Shown in pieces: positions 11,301-25,439 of a DNA stretch of 64,000 nt. The notes beneath the pieces were generated by a model, which saw only the letters and a list, made by a program, of their open reading frames with translations, ran no database searches and was not told the DNA's origin. Made by a program: the position numbers and the translations under genes. Source of the stretch: Euonymus europaeus (taxonomy: Eukaryota; Streptophyta; Magnoliopsida; Celastrales; Celastraceae); contig OY756972.1 of NCBI GenBank assembly GCA_963580455.1, forward strand, positions 13,035,001 through 13,099,000. The letters run 5' to 3'. Within the stretch, counting starts at the first letter, position 1, and every line of letters starts with the position of its first letter.

Positions 11301-14300
11301 GGAAGGTTATACTCATAAAATTTGACATATAAAAACAATAAAAAGTCTATCCCAAGCGACTTTGATAGTCCGAAATTGCTCAACTCTCTCTATGGAGAAG
11401 CTTTTAACGCTTTTCTCCAACTGTCATAGAAAGTTGGTGTTTTGGCATCGAAATAATCCAATAAGCTTATACTCATAAAATTTAAAATATAAGAACAATA
11501 AAAATTGTACACCGAACAACTTTGATGATCGGAAGTTGCTCAACTCTCTCTATGGAGGAGCTTTTAACGGTTTTGTCCATTTGTCATAGAAAGTTTGTGT
11601 TTTGGAATCCAAATAATCTAGGAAAGTTATACTCAGAAAATTTGACATAGATGAACAATAAAAAGTCTATCCCGAGCAACTTTGATAGTCCGAAGTTGCT
11701 CAACTCTTACCATGGAGGAGCTTTTAACGGTTTTCTCCATTTGTCGTAGAAAGTTAATGATTTGACATCGAAATAATCATGGAAGCTTATACTCGTAAAA
11801 TTTGACATATAAGAACAATAAAAATTGTACACCGAGCAACTTTGATGGTCTGAAGTTGCACAACTCTCTCTACGGAGGAGCTTTTAACGGTTTTGTCCAT
11901 TAGTCATAAAAAGTTGTTGTTTTGTCATCGAAATAATCTAGGAAGCTTATACTCATAAAATTTGACTTATAAGAACAATAAAAATTGTACACCGGGTCAC
12001 TTTGATGGTCCGAAGTTGCTCAACTCTCTCTATGGAGGAGCTTTTAACGGTTTTGTCCATTAGTCATAGAAAGTTGGTGTTTTGGCATCGAAATAATCTA
12101 AGAAGGTTATATTTATAAAATTTGACATATAAGAACAATAAAAAGTCTATCCCGAGCGACTTTGATAGTCCAAAGTTGCTCAACTCTCTCTATGGAGGAG
12201 CTTTTAATGGTTTTCTCGATTTTTCATAGAAAGTTGGTGTTTTGGCATCGAAGTAATCCAGTAAGCTTATACTCATAAAATTTGACATATAAGAACAATA
12301 AAAATTATACACCGAGCAACTTTGATGATCCGAAGTTGCTCAACTCTCTCTATGGAGGAGCTTTTAACGGTTTTGTCCATTAGTCATAGAAAGTTGGTGT
12401 TTTGGCATCGAAATAATCTAAGAAGGTTATATTCATAAAATTTGACATATAAGAACAATAAAAAGTCTATCCTGAGCGACTTTGATAGTCCAAAGTTGCT
12501 CAACTCTCTCTATGGAGGAGCTTTTAATGGTTTTCTCGATTTTTCATAGAAAGTTGGTGTTTTGGCATCGAAATAATCTAGGAAGCTTATACTGATAAAA
12601 TTTGACATATAAGAACAATAAAAATTGTACACCGAGCAACTTTGATGATCCGAAGTTGCTCAACTCTCTCTATGGAGGAGCTTTTAACGGTTTTGTCCAT
12701 TTGTCATAGAAAGTTGGTGTTTTGGCATCGAAATAGTCTAGGAAGGTTATACTCATAAAATTTGACATATAAAAACTATAAAAAGTCTATCCCACGCGAC
12801 TTTGATATTCTGAAATTGCTCAACTCTCTCTATGGAGAAGCTTTTAACGGTTTTCTCCAACTATCATAGAAAGTTGGTGTTTTGGCATCGAAATAATCCA
12901 ATAAGCTTATACTCATAAAATTTGACATATAAGAACAATAAAAATTGTACACCGAGCAACTTTGATGATCGGAAGTTGCTCAACTCTCTCTATGGAGGAG
13001 CTTTTAACGGTTTTGTCCATTTGTCATAGAAAGTTTGTGTTTTGGAATCCAAATAATCTAGGAAAGTTATACTCATAAAATTTGACATAGATGAACAATA
13101 AAAAGTCTATCCCGAGCGACTTTGATAGTCCGAAGTTGCTCAACTCTCTCTATGGAGGGGCTTTTAACGATTTTCTCCATTTGTCGTAGAAAGTTGGTGT
13201 TTTGGCATCGAAATAATCTATGAAGCATAAACTCGTAAAATTTGACATATAAGAACAATAAAAATTGTACACCGAGAAACTTTGATGGTCTGAAGTTGCA
13301 GAACTCTCTCTACGGAGGAGCTTTTAATGGTTTTGTCCATTAGTCATAAAAAGTTGGTGTTTTGTCATCGAAATAATCTAGGAAGCTTATACTCATAAAA
13401 TTTGACTTATAAGAACAATAAAAATTGTACACCGGGTCACTTTGATGGTCCGAAGTTGCTCAACTCTCTCTATGGAGGAGCATTTAACGGTTTTGTCCAT
13501 TAGTCATAGAAAGTTAGTGTTTTGGCATCGAAATAATCTAAGAAGGTTATATTCATAAAATTTGACATATAAGAACAATAAAAAGTCTATCCCGAGCGAC
13601 TTTGATAGTCCAAAGTTGCTCAACTCTCTCTATGGAGGAGCTTTTAATGGTTTTCTCGATTTTTCATAGAAAGTTGGTGTTTTGGCATCGAAGTAATCCA
13701 GTAAGCTTATACTCATAAAATTTGACATATAAGAACAATAAAAATTATACACCGAGCAACTTTGATGATCCGAAGTTGCTCAACTCTCTCTATGGAGGTG
13801 CTTTTAACGGTTTCGTCCATTTATCATAGAAAGTTGGTGTTTTGGCATCGAAATAATCTACGAAGCTTATACTCATAAAATTTGACATATAAGAACAATA
13901 AAAAGTTTACACCGAGCAACTTTGATGTTCCGAAGTTGCTCAACTCTCTCTATGGAGGAGCTTTTAACATTTTTGTCCATTTGTCATAGAAAGCTGGTGT
14001 TTTGGCATCGAAATAATCTAGGAAGCTTATACTGATAAAATTTGACATATAAGAACAATAAAAATTGTACACCGAGCAACTTTGATGATCCGAAGTTGCT
14101 CAACTTTCTCTATGGAGGAGCTTTTAACGGTTTTGTCCATTTGTCATAGAAAGTTGGTGTTTTGGCATCGAAATAGTCTAGGAAGGTTATACTCATAAAA
14201 TTTGACATATAAAAACAATAAAAAGTCTATCCCAAGCGACTTTGATAGTCCGAAATTGCTCAACTCTCTCTATGGAGAAGCTTTTAACGGTTTTCTCCAA

Positions 14301-15186
14301 CTGTCATAGAAAGTTGGTGTTTTGGCATCGAAATAATCTATGAAACTTAAACTCTTAAAATTTGACATATAAGAATAATAAAAATTGTACACCGAGCAAC
14401 TTTGATGGTCTGAAGTTGCACAACTCTCTCTACGGAGGAGCTTTTAACGGTTTTGTCCATTAGTCATAAAAAGTTTGTGTTTTGTCATCGAAATAATCTA
14501 GGAAGCTTATACTCATAAAATTTCACTTATAAGAACAATAAAAATTGTACACCGGGTCACTTTGATGGTCCGAAGTTGCTCAACTCTCTCTATGGAGGAG
14601 CATTAAACGGTTTTGTCCATTAGTCATAGAAAGTTGGTGTTTTCGCATCGAAATAATCTAAGAGGGTTATATTCATAAAATTTGACATATAAGAACAATA
14701 AAAAGTCTATCCCGAGCGACTTTGATAGTCCAAAGTTGCTCAACTCTCTCTATGGAGGAGCTTTTAATGGTTTTCTCGATTTTTCATAGAAAGTTGGTGT
14801 TTTGGCATCGAAGTAATCCAGTAAGCTTATACTCATAAAATTTGACATATAAGAACAACAAAAATTATACACCGAGCAACTTTGATGATCCGAAGTTGCT
14901 CAACTCTCTCTATGGAGGAGCTTTTAACGGTTTTGTCCATTTGTCATAGAAAGTTGGTGTTTTGGCATCGAAATAGTCTAGGAAGGTTATACTCATAAAA
15001 TTTGACATATAAAAACTATAAAAAGTCTATCCCACGCGACTTTGATATTCTGAAATTGCTCAACTCTCTCTATGGAGAAGCTTTTAACGGTTTTCTCCAA
15101 CTATCATAGAAAGTTGGTGTTTTGGCATCGAAATAATCCAATAAGCTTATACTCATAAAATTTGACATATAAGAACAATAAAAATT
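8320..15186. repeat. Large satellite segmental duplication, right copy (6.87 kb)
   Basis: Near-identical to 1-6,866. The copies part company at 15,187 (aaaattgtac) versus 6,867 (aaaattatac). From 15,187 this side continues instead as a further copy of the sequence from about 11,507. Confidence 0.93.
11507..15186. repeat. 3,680-bp (23-monomer) satellite block, first tandem copy
   Basis: Twenty-three monomers, from the C monomer at 11,520 to the B monomer near 15,186, recur directly downstream with an offset of exactly 3,680 bp. The marker D' monomer (ccatgg, 11,711) is repeated at 15,391. The same block also occurs at about 3,188-6,866, so three copies exist in the window. Confidence 0.92.
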
Positions 15187-18100
15187 GTACACCGAGCAAC
15201 TTTGATGATCGGAAGTTGCTCAACTCTCTCTATGGAGGAGCTTTTAACGGTTTTGTCCATTTGTCATAGAAAGTTTGTGTTTTGGAATCCAAATAATCTA
15301 GGAAAGTTATACTCATAAAATTTGACATAGATGAACAATAAAAAGTCTATCCCGAGCAACTTTGATAGTCCGAAGTTGCTCAACTCTTACCATGGAGGAG
15401 CTTTTAACGGTTTTCTCCATTTGTCGTAGAAAGTTAATGATTTGACATCGAAATAATCATGGAAGCTTATACTCGTAAAATTTGACATATAAGAACAATA
15501 AAAATTGTACACCGAGCAACTTTGATGGTCTGAAGTTGCACAACTCTCTCTACGGAGGAGCTTTTAACGGTTTTGTCCATTAGTCATAAAAAGTTGGTGT
15601 TTTGTCATCGAAATAATCTAGGAAGCTTATACTCATAAAATTTGACTTATAAGAACAATAAAAATTGTACACCGGGTCACTTTGATGGTCCGAAGTTGCT
15701 CAACTCTCTCTATGGAGGAGCTTTTAACGGTTTTGTCCATTAGTCATAGAAAGTTGGTGTTTTGGCATCGAAATAATCTAAGAAGGTTATATTTATAAAA
15801 TTTGACATATAAGAACAATAAAAAGTCTATCCCGAGCGACTTTGATAGTCCAAAGTTGCTCAACTCTCTCTATGGAGGAGCTTTTAATGGTTTTCTCGAT
15901 TTTTCATAGAAAGTTGGTGTTTTGGCATCGAAGTAATCCAGTAAGCTTATACTCATAAAATTTGACATATAAGAACAATAAAAATTATACACCGAGCAAC
16001 TTTGATGATCCGAAGTTGCTCAACTCTCTCTATGGAGGAGCTTTTAACGGTTTTGTCCATTAGTCATAGAAAGTTGGTGTTTTGGCATCGAAATAATCTA
16101 AGAAGGTTATATTCATAAAATTTGACATATAAGAACAATAAAAAGTCTATCCTGAGCGACTTTGATAGTCCAAAGTTGCTCAACTCTCTCTATGGAGGAG
16201 CTTTTAATGGTTTTCTCGATTTTTCATAGAAAGTTGGTGTTTTGGCATCGAAATAATCTAGGAAGCTTATACTGATAAAATTTGACATATAAGAACAATA
16301 AAAATTGTACACCGAGCAACTTTGATGATCCGAAGTTGCTCAACTCTCTCTATGGAGGAGCTTTTAACGGTTTTGTCCATTTGTCATAGAAAGTTGGTGT
16401 TTTGGCATCGAAATAGTCTAGGAAGGTTATACTCATAAAATTTGACATATAAAAACTATAAAAAGTCTATCCCACGCGACTTTGATATTCTGAAATTGCT
16501 CAACTCTCTCTATGGAGAAGCTTTTAACGGTTTTCTCCAACTATCATAGAAAGTTGGTGTTTTGGCATCGAAATAATCCAATAAGCTTATACTCATAAAA
16601 TTTGACATATAAGAACAATAAAAATTGTACACCGAGCAACTTTGATGATCGGAAGTTGCTCAACTCTCTCTATGGAGGAGCTTTTAACGGTTTTGTCCAT
16701 TTGTCATAGAAAGTTTGTGTTTTGGAATCCAAATAATCTAGGAAAGTTATACTCATAAAATTTGACATAGATGAACAATAAAAAGTCTATCCCGAGCGAC
16801 TTTGATAGTCCGAAGTTGCTCAACTCTCTCTATGGAGGGGCTTTTAACGATTTTCTCCATTTGTCGTAGAAAGTTGGTGTTTTGGCATCGAAATAATCTA
16901 TGAAGCATAAACTCGTAAAATTTGACATATAAGAACAATAAAAATTGTACACCGAGCAACTTTGATGGTCTGAAGTTGCAGAACTCTCTCTACGGAGGAG
17001 CTTTTAATGGTTTTGTCCATTAGTCATAAAAAGTTGGTGTTTTGTCATCGAAATAATCTAGGAAGCTTATACTCATAAAATTTGACTTATAAGAACAATA
17101 AAAATTGTACACCGGGTCACTTTGATGGTCCGAAGTTGCTCAACTCTCTCTATGGAGGAGCATTTAACGGTTTTGTCCATTAGTCATAGAAAGTTAGTGT
17201 TTTGGCATCGAAATAATCTAAGAAGGTTATATTCATAAAATTTGACATATAAGAACAATAAAAAGTCTATCCCGAGCGACTTTGATAGTCCAAAGTTGCT
17301 CAACTCTCTCTATGGAGGAGCTTTTAATGGTTTTCTCGATTTTTCATAGAAAGTTGGTGTTTTGGCATCGAAGTAATCCAGTAAGCTTATACTCATAAAA
17401 TTTGACATATAAGAACAATAAAAATTATACACCGAGCAACTTTGATGATCCGAAGTTGCTCAACTCTCTCTATGGAGGTGCTTTTAACGGTTTCGTCCAT
17501 TTATCATAGAAAGTTGGTGTTTTGGCATCGAAATAATCTACGAAGCTTATACTCATAAAATTTGACATATAAGAACAATAAAAAGTTTACACCGAGCAAC
17601 TTTGATGTTCCGAAGTTGCTCAACTCTCTCTATGGAGGAGCTTTTAACATTTTTGTCCATTTGTCATAGAAAGCTGGTGTTTTGGCATCGAAATAATCTA
17701 GGAAGCTTATACTGATAAAATTTGACATATAAGAACAATAAAAATTGTACACCGAGCAACTTTGATGATCCGAAGTTGCTCAACTTTCTCTATGGAGGAG
17801 CTTTTAACGGTTTTGTCCATTTGTCATAGAAAGTTGGTGTTTTGGCATCGAAATAGTCTAGGAAGGTTATACTCATAAAATTTGACATATAAAAACAATA
17901 AAAAGTCTATCCCAAGCGACTTTGATAGTCCGAAATTGCTCAACTCTCTCTATGGAGAAGCTTTTAACGGTTTTCTCCAACTGTCATAGAAAGTTGGTGT
18001 TTTGGCATCGAAATAATCTATGAAACTTAAACTCTTAAAATTTGACATATAAGAATAATAAAAATTGTACACCGAGCAACTTTGATGGTCTGAAGTTGCA

Positions 18101-18598
18101 CAACTCTCTCTACGGAGGAGCTTTTAACGGTTTTGTCCATTAGTCATAAAAAGTTTGTGTTTTGTCATCGAAATAATCTAGGAAGCTTATACTCATAAAA
18201 TTTCACTTATAAGAACAATAAAAATTGTACACCGGGTCACTTTGATGGTCCGAAGTTGCTCAACTCTCTCTATGGAGGAGCATTAAACGGTTTTGTCCAT
18301 TAGTCATAGAAAGTTGGTGTTTTCGCATCGAAATAATCTAAGAGGGTTATATTCATAAAATTTGACATATAAGAACAATAAAAAGTCTATCCCGAGCGAC
18401 TTTGATAGTCCAAAGTTGCTCAACTCTCTCTATGGAGGAGCTTTTAATGGTTTTCTCGATTTTTCATAGAAAGTTGGTGTTTTGGCATCGAAGTAATCCA
18501 GTAAGCTTATACTCATAAAATTTGACATATAAGAACAACAAAAATTATACACCGAGCAACTTTGATGATCCGAAGTTGCTCAACTCTCTCTATGGAGG
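15187..18598. repeat. 3,680-bp satellite block, second tandem copy (truncated at right)
   Basis: Matches 11,507-14,918 with few substitutions, for example 11,627 and 13,277. Homology ends at 18,599, where this copy reads ggaggtg (H type) and the first copy reads ggaggag (A type). Confidence 0.92.
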
Positions 18599-21500
18599 TG
18601 CTTTTAACGGTTTCGTCCATTTATCATAGAAAGTTGGTGTTTTGGCATCGAAATAATCTATGAAGCTTATACTCATAAAATTTGACATATAAGAACAATA
18701 AAAAGTTTACACCGAGCAACTTTGATGGTCCGAAGTTGCTCAACTTTCTCTATGGAGGAGCTTTTAACATTTTTGTCCATTTGTCATAGAAAGCTGGTGT
18801 TTTGGCATCGAAATAATCTAGGAAGCTTATACTGATAAAATTTGACATATAAGAACAATAAAAATTATACACCGAGCAACTTTGATAATCGGAAGTTGCT
18901 CAAATCTCTCTATGGAGGAGCTTTTAACGGTTTTGTCCATTTGTCATAGAAAGTTTGTGTTTTGGAATCCAAATAATCTAGGAAAGTTATACTCATAAAA
19001 TTTGACATAGATGAACAATAAAAAGTCTATCCCGAGCGACTTTGATAGTCCGAAGTTGCTCAACTCTCTCTATGGAGGAGCTTTTAACGGTTTTCTCCAT
19101 TTGTCGTAGAAAGTTGGTGTTTTGGCATCGAAATAATCTTTGAAGCATAAACTCGTAAAATTTGACATATAAGAACAATAAAAATTTTACACCGAGCAAC
19201 TTTGATGGTCTGAAGTTGCAGAACTCTCTCTACGGAGGAGCTTTTAACGGTTTTGTCTATTAGTCATAAAAAGTTGGTGTTTTGTCATCGAAATAATCTA
19301 GGAAGCTTATACTCATAAAATTTGACTTATAAGAACAATAAAAATTGTACACCGGGTCACTTTGACGGTCCGAAGTTGCTCAACTCTCTCTATGGAGGAG
19401 CATTTAACGGTTTTGTCCATTAGTCATAGAAAGTTGGTGTTTTGGCATCGAAATAATCTAAGAAGGTTATATTCATAAAATTTGACATATAAGAACAATA
19501 AAAAGTCTATCCCGAGCGACTTTGATAGTCCAAAGTTGCTCAACTCTCTCTATATAGGAGCTTTTAATGGTTTTCTCGATTTTTCATAGAAAGTTGGTGT
19601 TTTGGCATCGAAGTAATCCAGTAAGCTTATACTCATAAAATTTGACATATAAGAACAACAAAAATTATACACCGAGCAACTTTGATGATCCGAAGTTGCT
19701 CAACTCTCTCTATGGAGGTGCTTTTAACGGTTTCGTCCATTTATCATAGAAAGTTGGTGTTTTGGCATCGAAATAATCTATGAAGCTTATAATCATAAAA
19801 TTTGACATATAAGAACAATAAAAAGTTTACACCGAGCAACTTTGATGGTCTGAAGTTGCACAACCCTCTCTACGGAGGAGCTTTTAACGGTTTTGTCCAT
19901 TAGTCATAAAAAGTTTGTGTTTTGTCATCGAAATAATCTAGGAAGCTTATACTCATAAAATTTCACTTATAAGAACAATAAAAAATGTACACCAGGTCAC
20001 TTTGATGGTCCGAAGTTGCTCAACTCTCTCTATGGAGGAGCATTAAACGGTTTTGTCCATTAGTCATAGAAAGTTGGTGTTTTCGCATCGAAATAATCTA
20101 AGAGGGTTATATTCATAAAATTTGACATATAAGAACAATAAAAAGTCTATCCCGAGCGACTTTGATAGTCCAAAGTTGCTCAACTCTCTCTATGGAGGAG
20201 CTTTTAATGGTTTTCTCGATTTTTCATAGAAAGTTGGTGTTTTGGCATCGAAGTAATCCAGTAAGCTTATACTCATAAAATTTGACATATAAGAACAACA
20301 AAAATTATACACCGAGCAACTTTGATGATCCGAAGTTGCTCAACTCTCTCTATGGAGGTGCTTTTAACGGTTTCGTCCATTTATCATAGAAAGTTGGTGT
20401 TTTGGCATCGAAATAATCTATGAAGCTTATACTCATAAAATTTGACATATAAGAACAATAAAAAGTTTACCCCGAGCAACTTTGATGGTCCGAAGTTGCT
20501 CAACTCTCTCTATGGAGGAGCTTTTAACATTTTTGTCCATTTGTCATAGAAAGCTGGTGTTTTGGCATCGAAATAATCTAGGAAGCTTATACTGATAAAA
20601 TTTGACATATAAGAACAATAAAAATTGTACACCGAGCAACTTTGATGATCCGAAGTTGCTCAACTCTCTCTATGGAGGAGCTTTTAACGGTTTTGTCCAT
20701 TTGTCATAGAAAGTTGGTGTTTTGTCATCGAAATAGTCTAGGAAGGTTATACTCATAAAATTTGACATATAAAAACAATAAAAAGTCTATCCCAAGCGAC
20801 TTTGATAGTCCGAAATTGCTCAACTCTCTCTATGGAGAAGCTTTTAACGGTTTTCTCCAACTGTCATAGAAAGTTGGTGTTTTGGCATCGAAATAATCCA
20901 ATAAGCTTATACTCATAAAATTTGACATATAAGAACAATAAAAATTATACACCGAGCAACTTTGATGATCGGAAGTTGCTCAAATCTCTCTATGGAGGAG
21001 CTTTTAACGGTTTTGTCCATTTGTCATAGAAAGTTTGTGTTTTGGAATCCAAATAATCTAGGAAAGTTATACTCATAAAATTTGACATAGATGAACAATA
21101 AAAAGTCTATCCCGAGCGACTTTGATAGTCCGAAGTTGCTCAACTCTCTCTATGGAGGTGCTTTTAACGGTTTCGTCCATTTATCATAGAAAGTTGGTGT
21201 TTTGGCATCGAAATAATCTATGAAGCTTATACTCATAAAATTTGACATATAAGAACAATAAAAAGTTTACACCGAGCAACTTTGATGGTCCAAAGTTGCT
21301 CAACTCTCTCTATGGAGGAGCTTTTAACATTTTTGTCCATTTGTCATAGAAAGCTGATGTTTTGGCATCGAAATAATCTAGGAAGCTTATACTGATAAAA
21401 TTTGACATATAAGAACAATAAAAATTGTACACCGAGCAACTTTGATGATCCGAAGTTGCTCAACTCTCTCTATGGAGGAGCTTTTAACGGTTTTGTCCAT

Positions 21501-24500
21501 TTGTCATAGAAAGTTGGTGTTTTGTCATCGAAATAGTCTAGGAAGGTTATACTCATAAAATTTGACATATAAAAACAATAAAAAGTCTATCCCAAGCGAC
21601 TTTGATAGTCCGAAATTGCTCAACTCTCTCTATGGAGAAGCTTTTAACGGTTTTCTCCAACTGTCATAGAAAGTTGGTGTTTTGGCATCGAAATAATCCA
21701 ATAAGCTTATACTCATAAAATTTGACATATAAGAACAATAAAAATTATACACCGAGCAACTTTGATGATCGGAAGTAGCTCAAATCTCTCTATGGAGGAG
21801 CTTTTAACGGTTTTGTCCATTTGTCATAGAAAGTTTGTGTTTTGGAATCCAAATAATCTAGGAAAGTTATACTCATAATATTTGACATAGATGAACAATA
21901 AAAAGTCTATCCCGAGCGACTTTGATAGTCCGAAGTTGCTCAACTCTCTCTATGGAGGAGCTTTTAACGGTTTTCTCCATTTGTCGTAGAAAGTTGGTGT
22001 TTTGGCATCGAAATAATCTATGAAGCATAAACTCGTAAAATTTGACATATAAGAACAATAAAAATTGTACACCGAGCAACTTTGATGGTCTGAAGTTGCA
22101 CAACTCTCTCTACGGAGGAGCTTTTAACGGTTTTGTCCATTAGTCATAAAAAGTTGGTGTTTTGTCATCGAAATAATCTAGGAAGCTTATACTCATAAAA
22201 TTTGACTTATAAGAACAATAAAAATTGTACACCGGGTCACTTTGATGGTCCGAAGTTGCTCAACTCTCTCTATGGAGGAGCATTTAACGGTTTTGTCCAT
22301 TAGTCATAGAAAGTTGGTGTTTTAGCATCGAAATAATCTAAGAAGGTTATATTCATAAAATTTGACATATAAGAACAATAAAAAGTCTATCCCGAGCGAC
22401 TTTGATAGTCCAAAGTTGCTCAACTCTCTCTATATAGGAGCTTTTAATGGTTTTCTCGATTTTTCATAGAAAGTTGGTGTTTTGGCATCGAAGTAATCCG
22501 GTAAGCTTATACTCATAAAATTTGACATATAAGAACAATAAAAATTATACACCGAGCAACTTTGATGATCCGAAGTTGCTCAACTCTCTCTATGGAGTTG
22601 CTTTTAACGGTTTCGTCCATTTATCATAGAAAGTTGGTGTTTTGGCATCGAAATAATCTATGAAGCTTATACTCATAAAATTTGACATATAAGAACAATA
22701 AAAAGTTTACACCGAGCAACTTTGATGGTCCGAAGTTGCTCAACTCTCTCTATGAAGGAGCTTTTAACATTTTTGTCCATTTGTCATAGAAAGCTGGTGT
22801 TTTGGCATCGAAATAATCTAGGAAGCTTATACTGATAAAATTTGACATATAAGAACAATAAAAATTGTACACCGAGCAACTTTGATGATCGGAAGTTGCT
22901 CAACTCTCTCTATGGAGGAGTTTTTAACGGTTTTGTCCATTTGTCATAGAAAGTTGGTGTTTTGGCATCGAAATAGTCTAGGAAGGTTATACTCATAAAA
23001 TTTGACATATAAAAACAATAAAAAGTCTATCCCAAGCGACTTTGATAGTCCGAAATTGCTCAACTCTCTCTATGGAGAAGCTTTTAACGGTTTTCTCCAA
23101 CTGTCATAGGAAGTTGGTGTTTTGGCATCGAAATAATCCAATAAGCTTATACTCATAAAATTTAAAATATAAGAACAATAAAAATTGTGCACCGAGCAAC
23201 TTTGATGATCGGAAGTTGCTCAACTCTCTCTATGGAGGAGCTTTTAACGGTTTTGTCCATTTGTCATAGAAAGTTTGTGTTTTGGCATCGAAATAGTCTA
23301 GGAAGGTTATACTCATAAAATTTGACATATAAAAACAATAAAAAGTCTATCCCAAGCGACTTTGATAGTCCGAAATTGCTCAACTCTCTCTATGGAGAAG
23401 CTTTTAACGGTTTTCTCCAACTGTCATAGGAAGTTGGTGTTTTGGCATCGAAATAATCCAATAAGCTTATACTCATAAAATTTAAAATATAAGAACAATA
23501 TAAATTATACACCGAGCAACTTTGATGATCGGAAGTTGCTCAACTCTCTCTATGGAGGAGGTTTTAACGGTTTTGTCCATTTGTCATAGAAAGTTTGTGT
23601 TTTGGAATCCAAATAATCTAGGAAAGTTATACTCATAAAATTTGACATAGATGAACAATAAAAAGTCTATCCCGAGCAACTTTGATAGTCCGAGGTTGCT
23701 CAACTCTCTCTATGGAGGAGCTTTTAACGGTTTTCTCCATTTGTCGTAGAAAGTTGGTGTTTTGGCATCGAAATAATCTATGAAGCTTAAACTCGTAAAA
23801 TTTGACATATAAGAACAATAAAAATTGTACACCGAGCAACTTTGATGGTCTGAAGTTGCACAACTCTCTCTACGGAGGAGCTTTTAACGGTTTTGTCCAT
23901 TAGTCATAAAAAGTTGGTGTTTTGTCATCGAAATAATCTAGGAAGCTTATACTCATAAAATTTGACTTATAAGAACAATAAAAATTGTACACCGGGTCAC
24001 TTTGATGGTCCGAAGTTGCTCAACTCTCTCTATGGAGGAGCATTTAACGGTTTTGTCCATTAGTCATAGAAAGTTGGTGTTTTGGCATCGAAATAATCTA
24101 AGAAGGTTATATTCATAAAATTTGACATATAAGAACAATAAAAAGTCTATCCCGAGCGACTTTGATAGTCCAAAGTTGCTCAACTCTCTCTATGGAGGAG
24201 CTTTTAATGGTTTTCTCGATTTTTCATAGAAAGTTGGTGTTTTGGCATCGAAGTAATCCAGTAAGCTTATACTCATAAAATTTGACATATAAGAACAATA
24301 AAAATTATACACCGAGCAACTTTGATGATCCGAAGTTGCTCAACTCTCTCTATGGAGGAGCTTTTAACGGTTTTGTCCATTTGTCATAGAAAGTTGGTAT
24401 TTTGGCTTCCAAAAAATCTAGGAAAGTTATACTCATAAAATTTGACATAGATGAACAATAAAAAGTCTATCCCGAGCGACTTTGATAGTCCGAAGTTGCT

Positions 24501-25439
24501 CAACTCTCTCTATGGAGGAGCTTTTAACGGTTTTCTCCATTTGTCGTAGAAAGTTGGTGTTTTGGCATCGAAATAATCTATGAAGCTTAAACTCGTAAAA
24601 TTTGACATATAAGAATAATAAAAATTGTACACCGAGCAACTTTGATGGTCTGAAGTTGCACAACTCTCTCTACGGAGGAGCTTTTAACAGTTTTGTCCAT
24701 TAGTCATAAAAAGTTGGTGTTTTGTCATCGAAATAATCTAGGAAGCTTATACTCATAAAATTTGACTTATAAGAACAATAAAAATTGTACACCGGGTCAC
24801 TTTGATGGTCCGAAGTTGCACAACTCTCTCTATGGAGGAGCATTTAACGGTTTTGTCCATTAGTCATAGAAAGTTGGTGTTTTCGCATCGAAATAATCTA
24901 AGAGGGTTATTTTCATAAAATTTGACATATAAGAACAATAAAAAGTCTATCCCGAGCGACTTTGATAGTCCAAAGTTGCTCAACTCTCTCTATGGAGGAG
25001 CTTTTAATGGTTTTCTCGATTTTTCATAGAAAGTTGGTGTTTTGGGATCGAAGTAATCCAGTAAGCTTATACTCATAAAATTTGACATATAAGAACAATA
25101 AAAATTGTACACCGAGCAACTTTGATGATCGGAAGTTGCTCAACTCTCTCTATGGAGGAGCTTTTAACGGTTTTGTCCATTTGTCATAGAAAGTTGGTGT
25201 TTTGGCATCGAAATAGTCTAGGAAGGTTATACTCATAAAATTTGACATATAAAAACAATAAAAAGTCTATCCCAAGCGACTTTGATAGTCCGAAATTGCT
25301 CAACTCCCTCTATGGAGAAGCTTTTAACGGTTTTCTCCATTTGTCGTAGAAAGTTGGTGTTTTTTCATCGAAATAATCTATGAAGCTTAAACTCGTAAAA
25401 TTTGACATATAAGAACAATAAAAATTGTACACCGAGCAA
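18599..25439. repeat. Mosaic satellite region with partial HORs
   Basis: Monomer order from 18,560: H I C D E F G H, E F G H I A B C, D/H I A B C D E F G H I, A B C/A B C D E F G, A/C D E F G, C/A, B/D. Linking variants show local duplications. The caaatctctc marker is at 18,902, 20,982 and 21,782; tatataggag is at 19,551 and 22,431 (2,880 bp apart). An 800-bp, five-monomer duplication covers 20,640-21,439 and continues from 21,440. A 320-bp duplication near 23,040-23,520 is marked by gtcataggaag. Confidence 0.85.
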
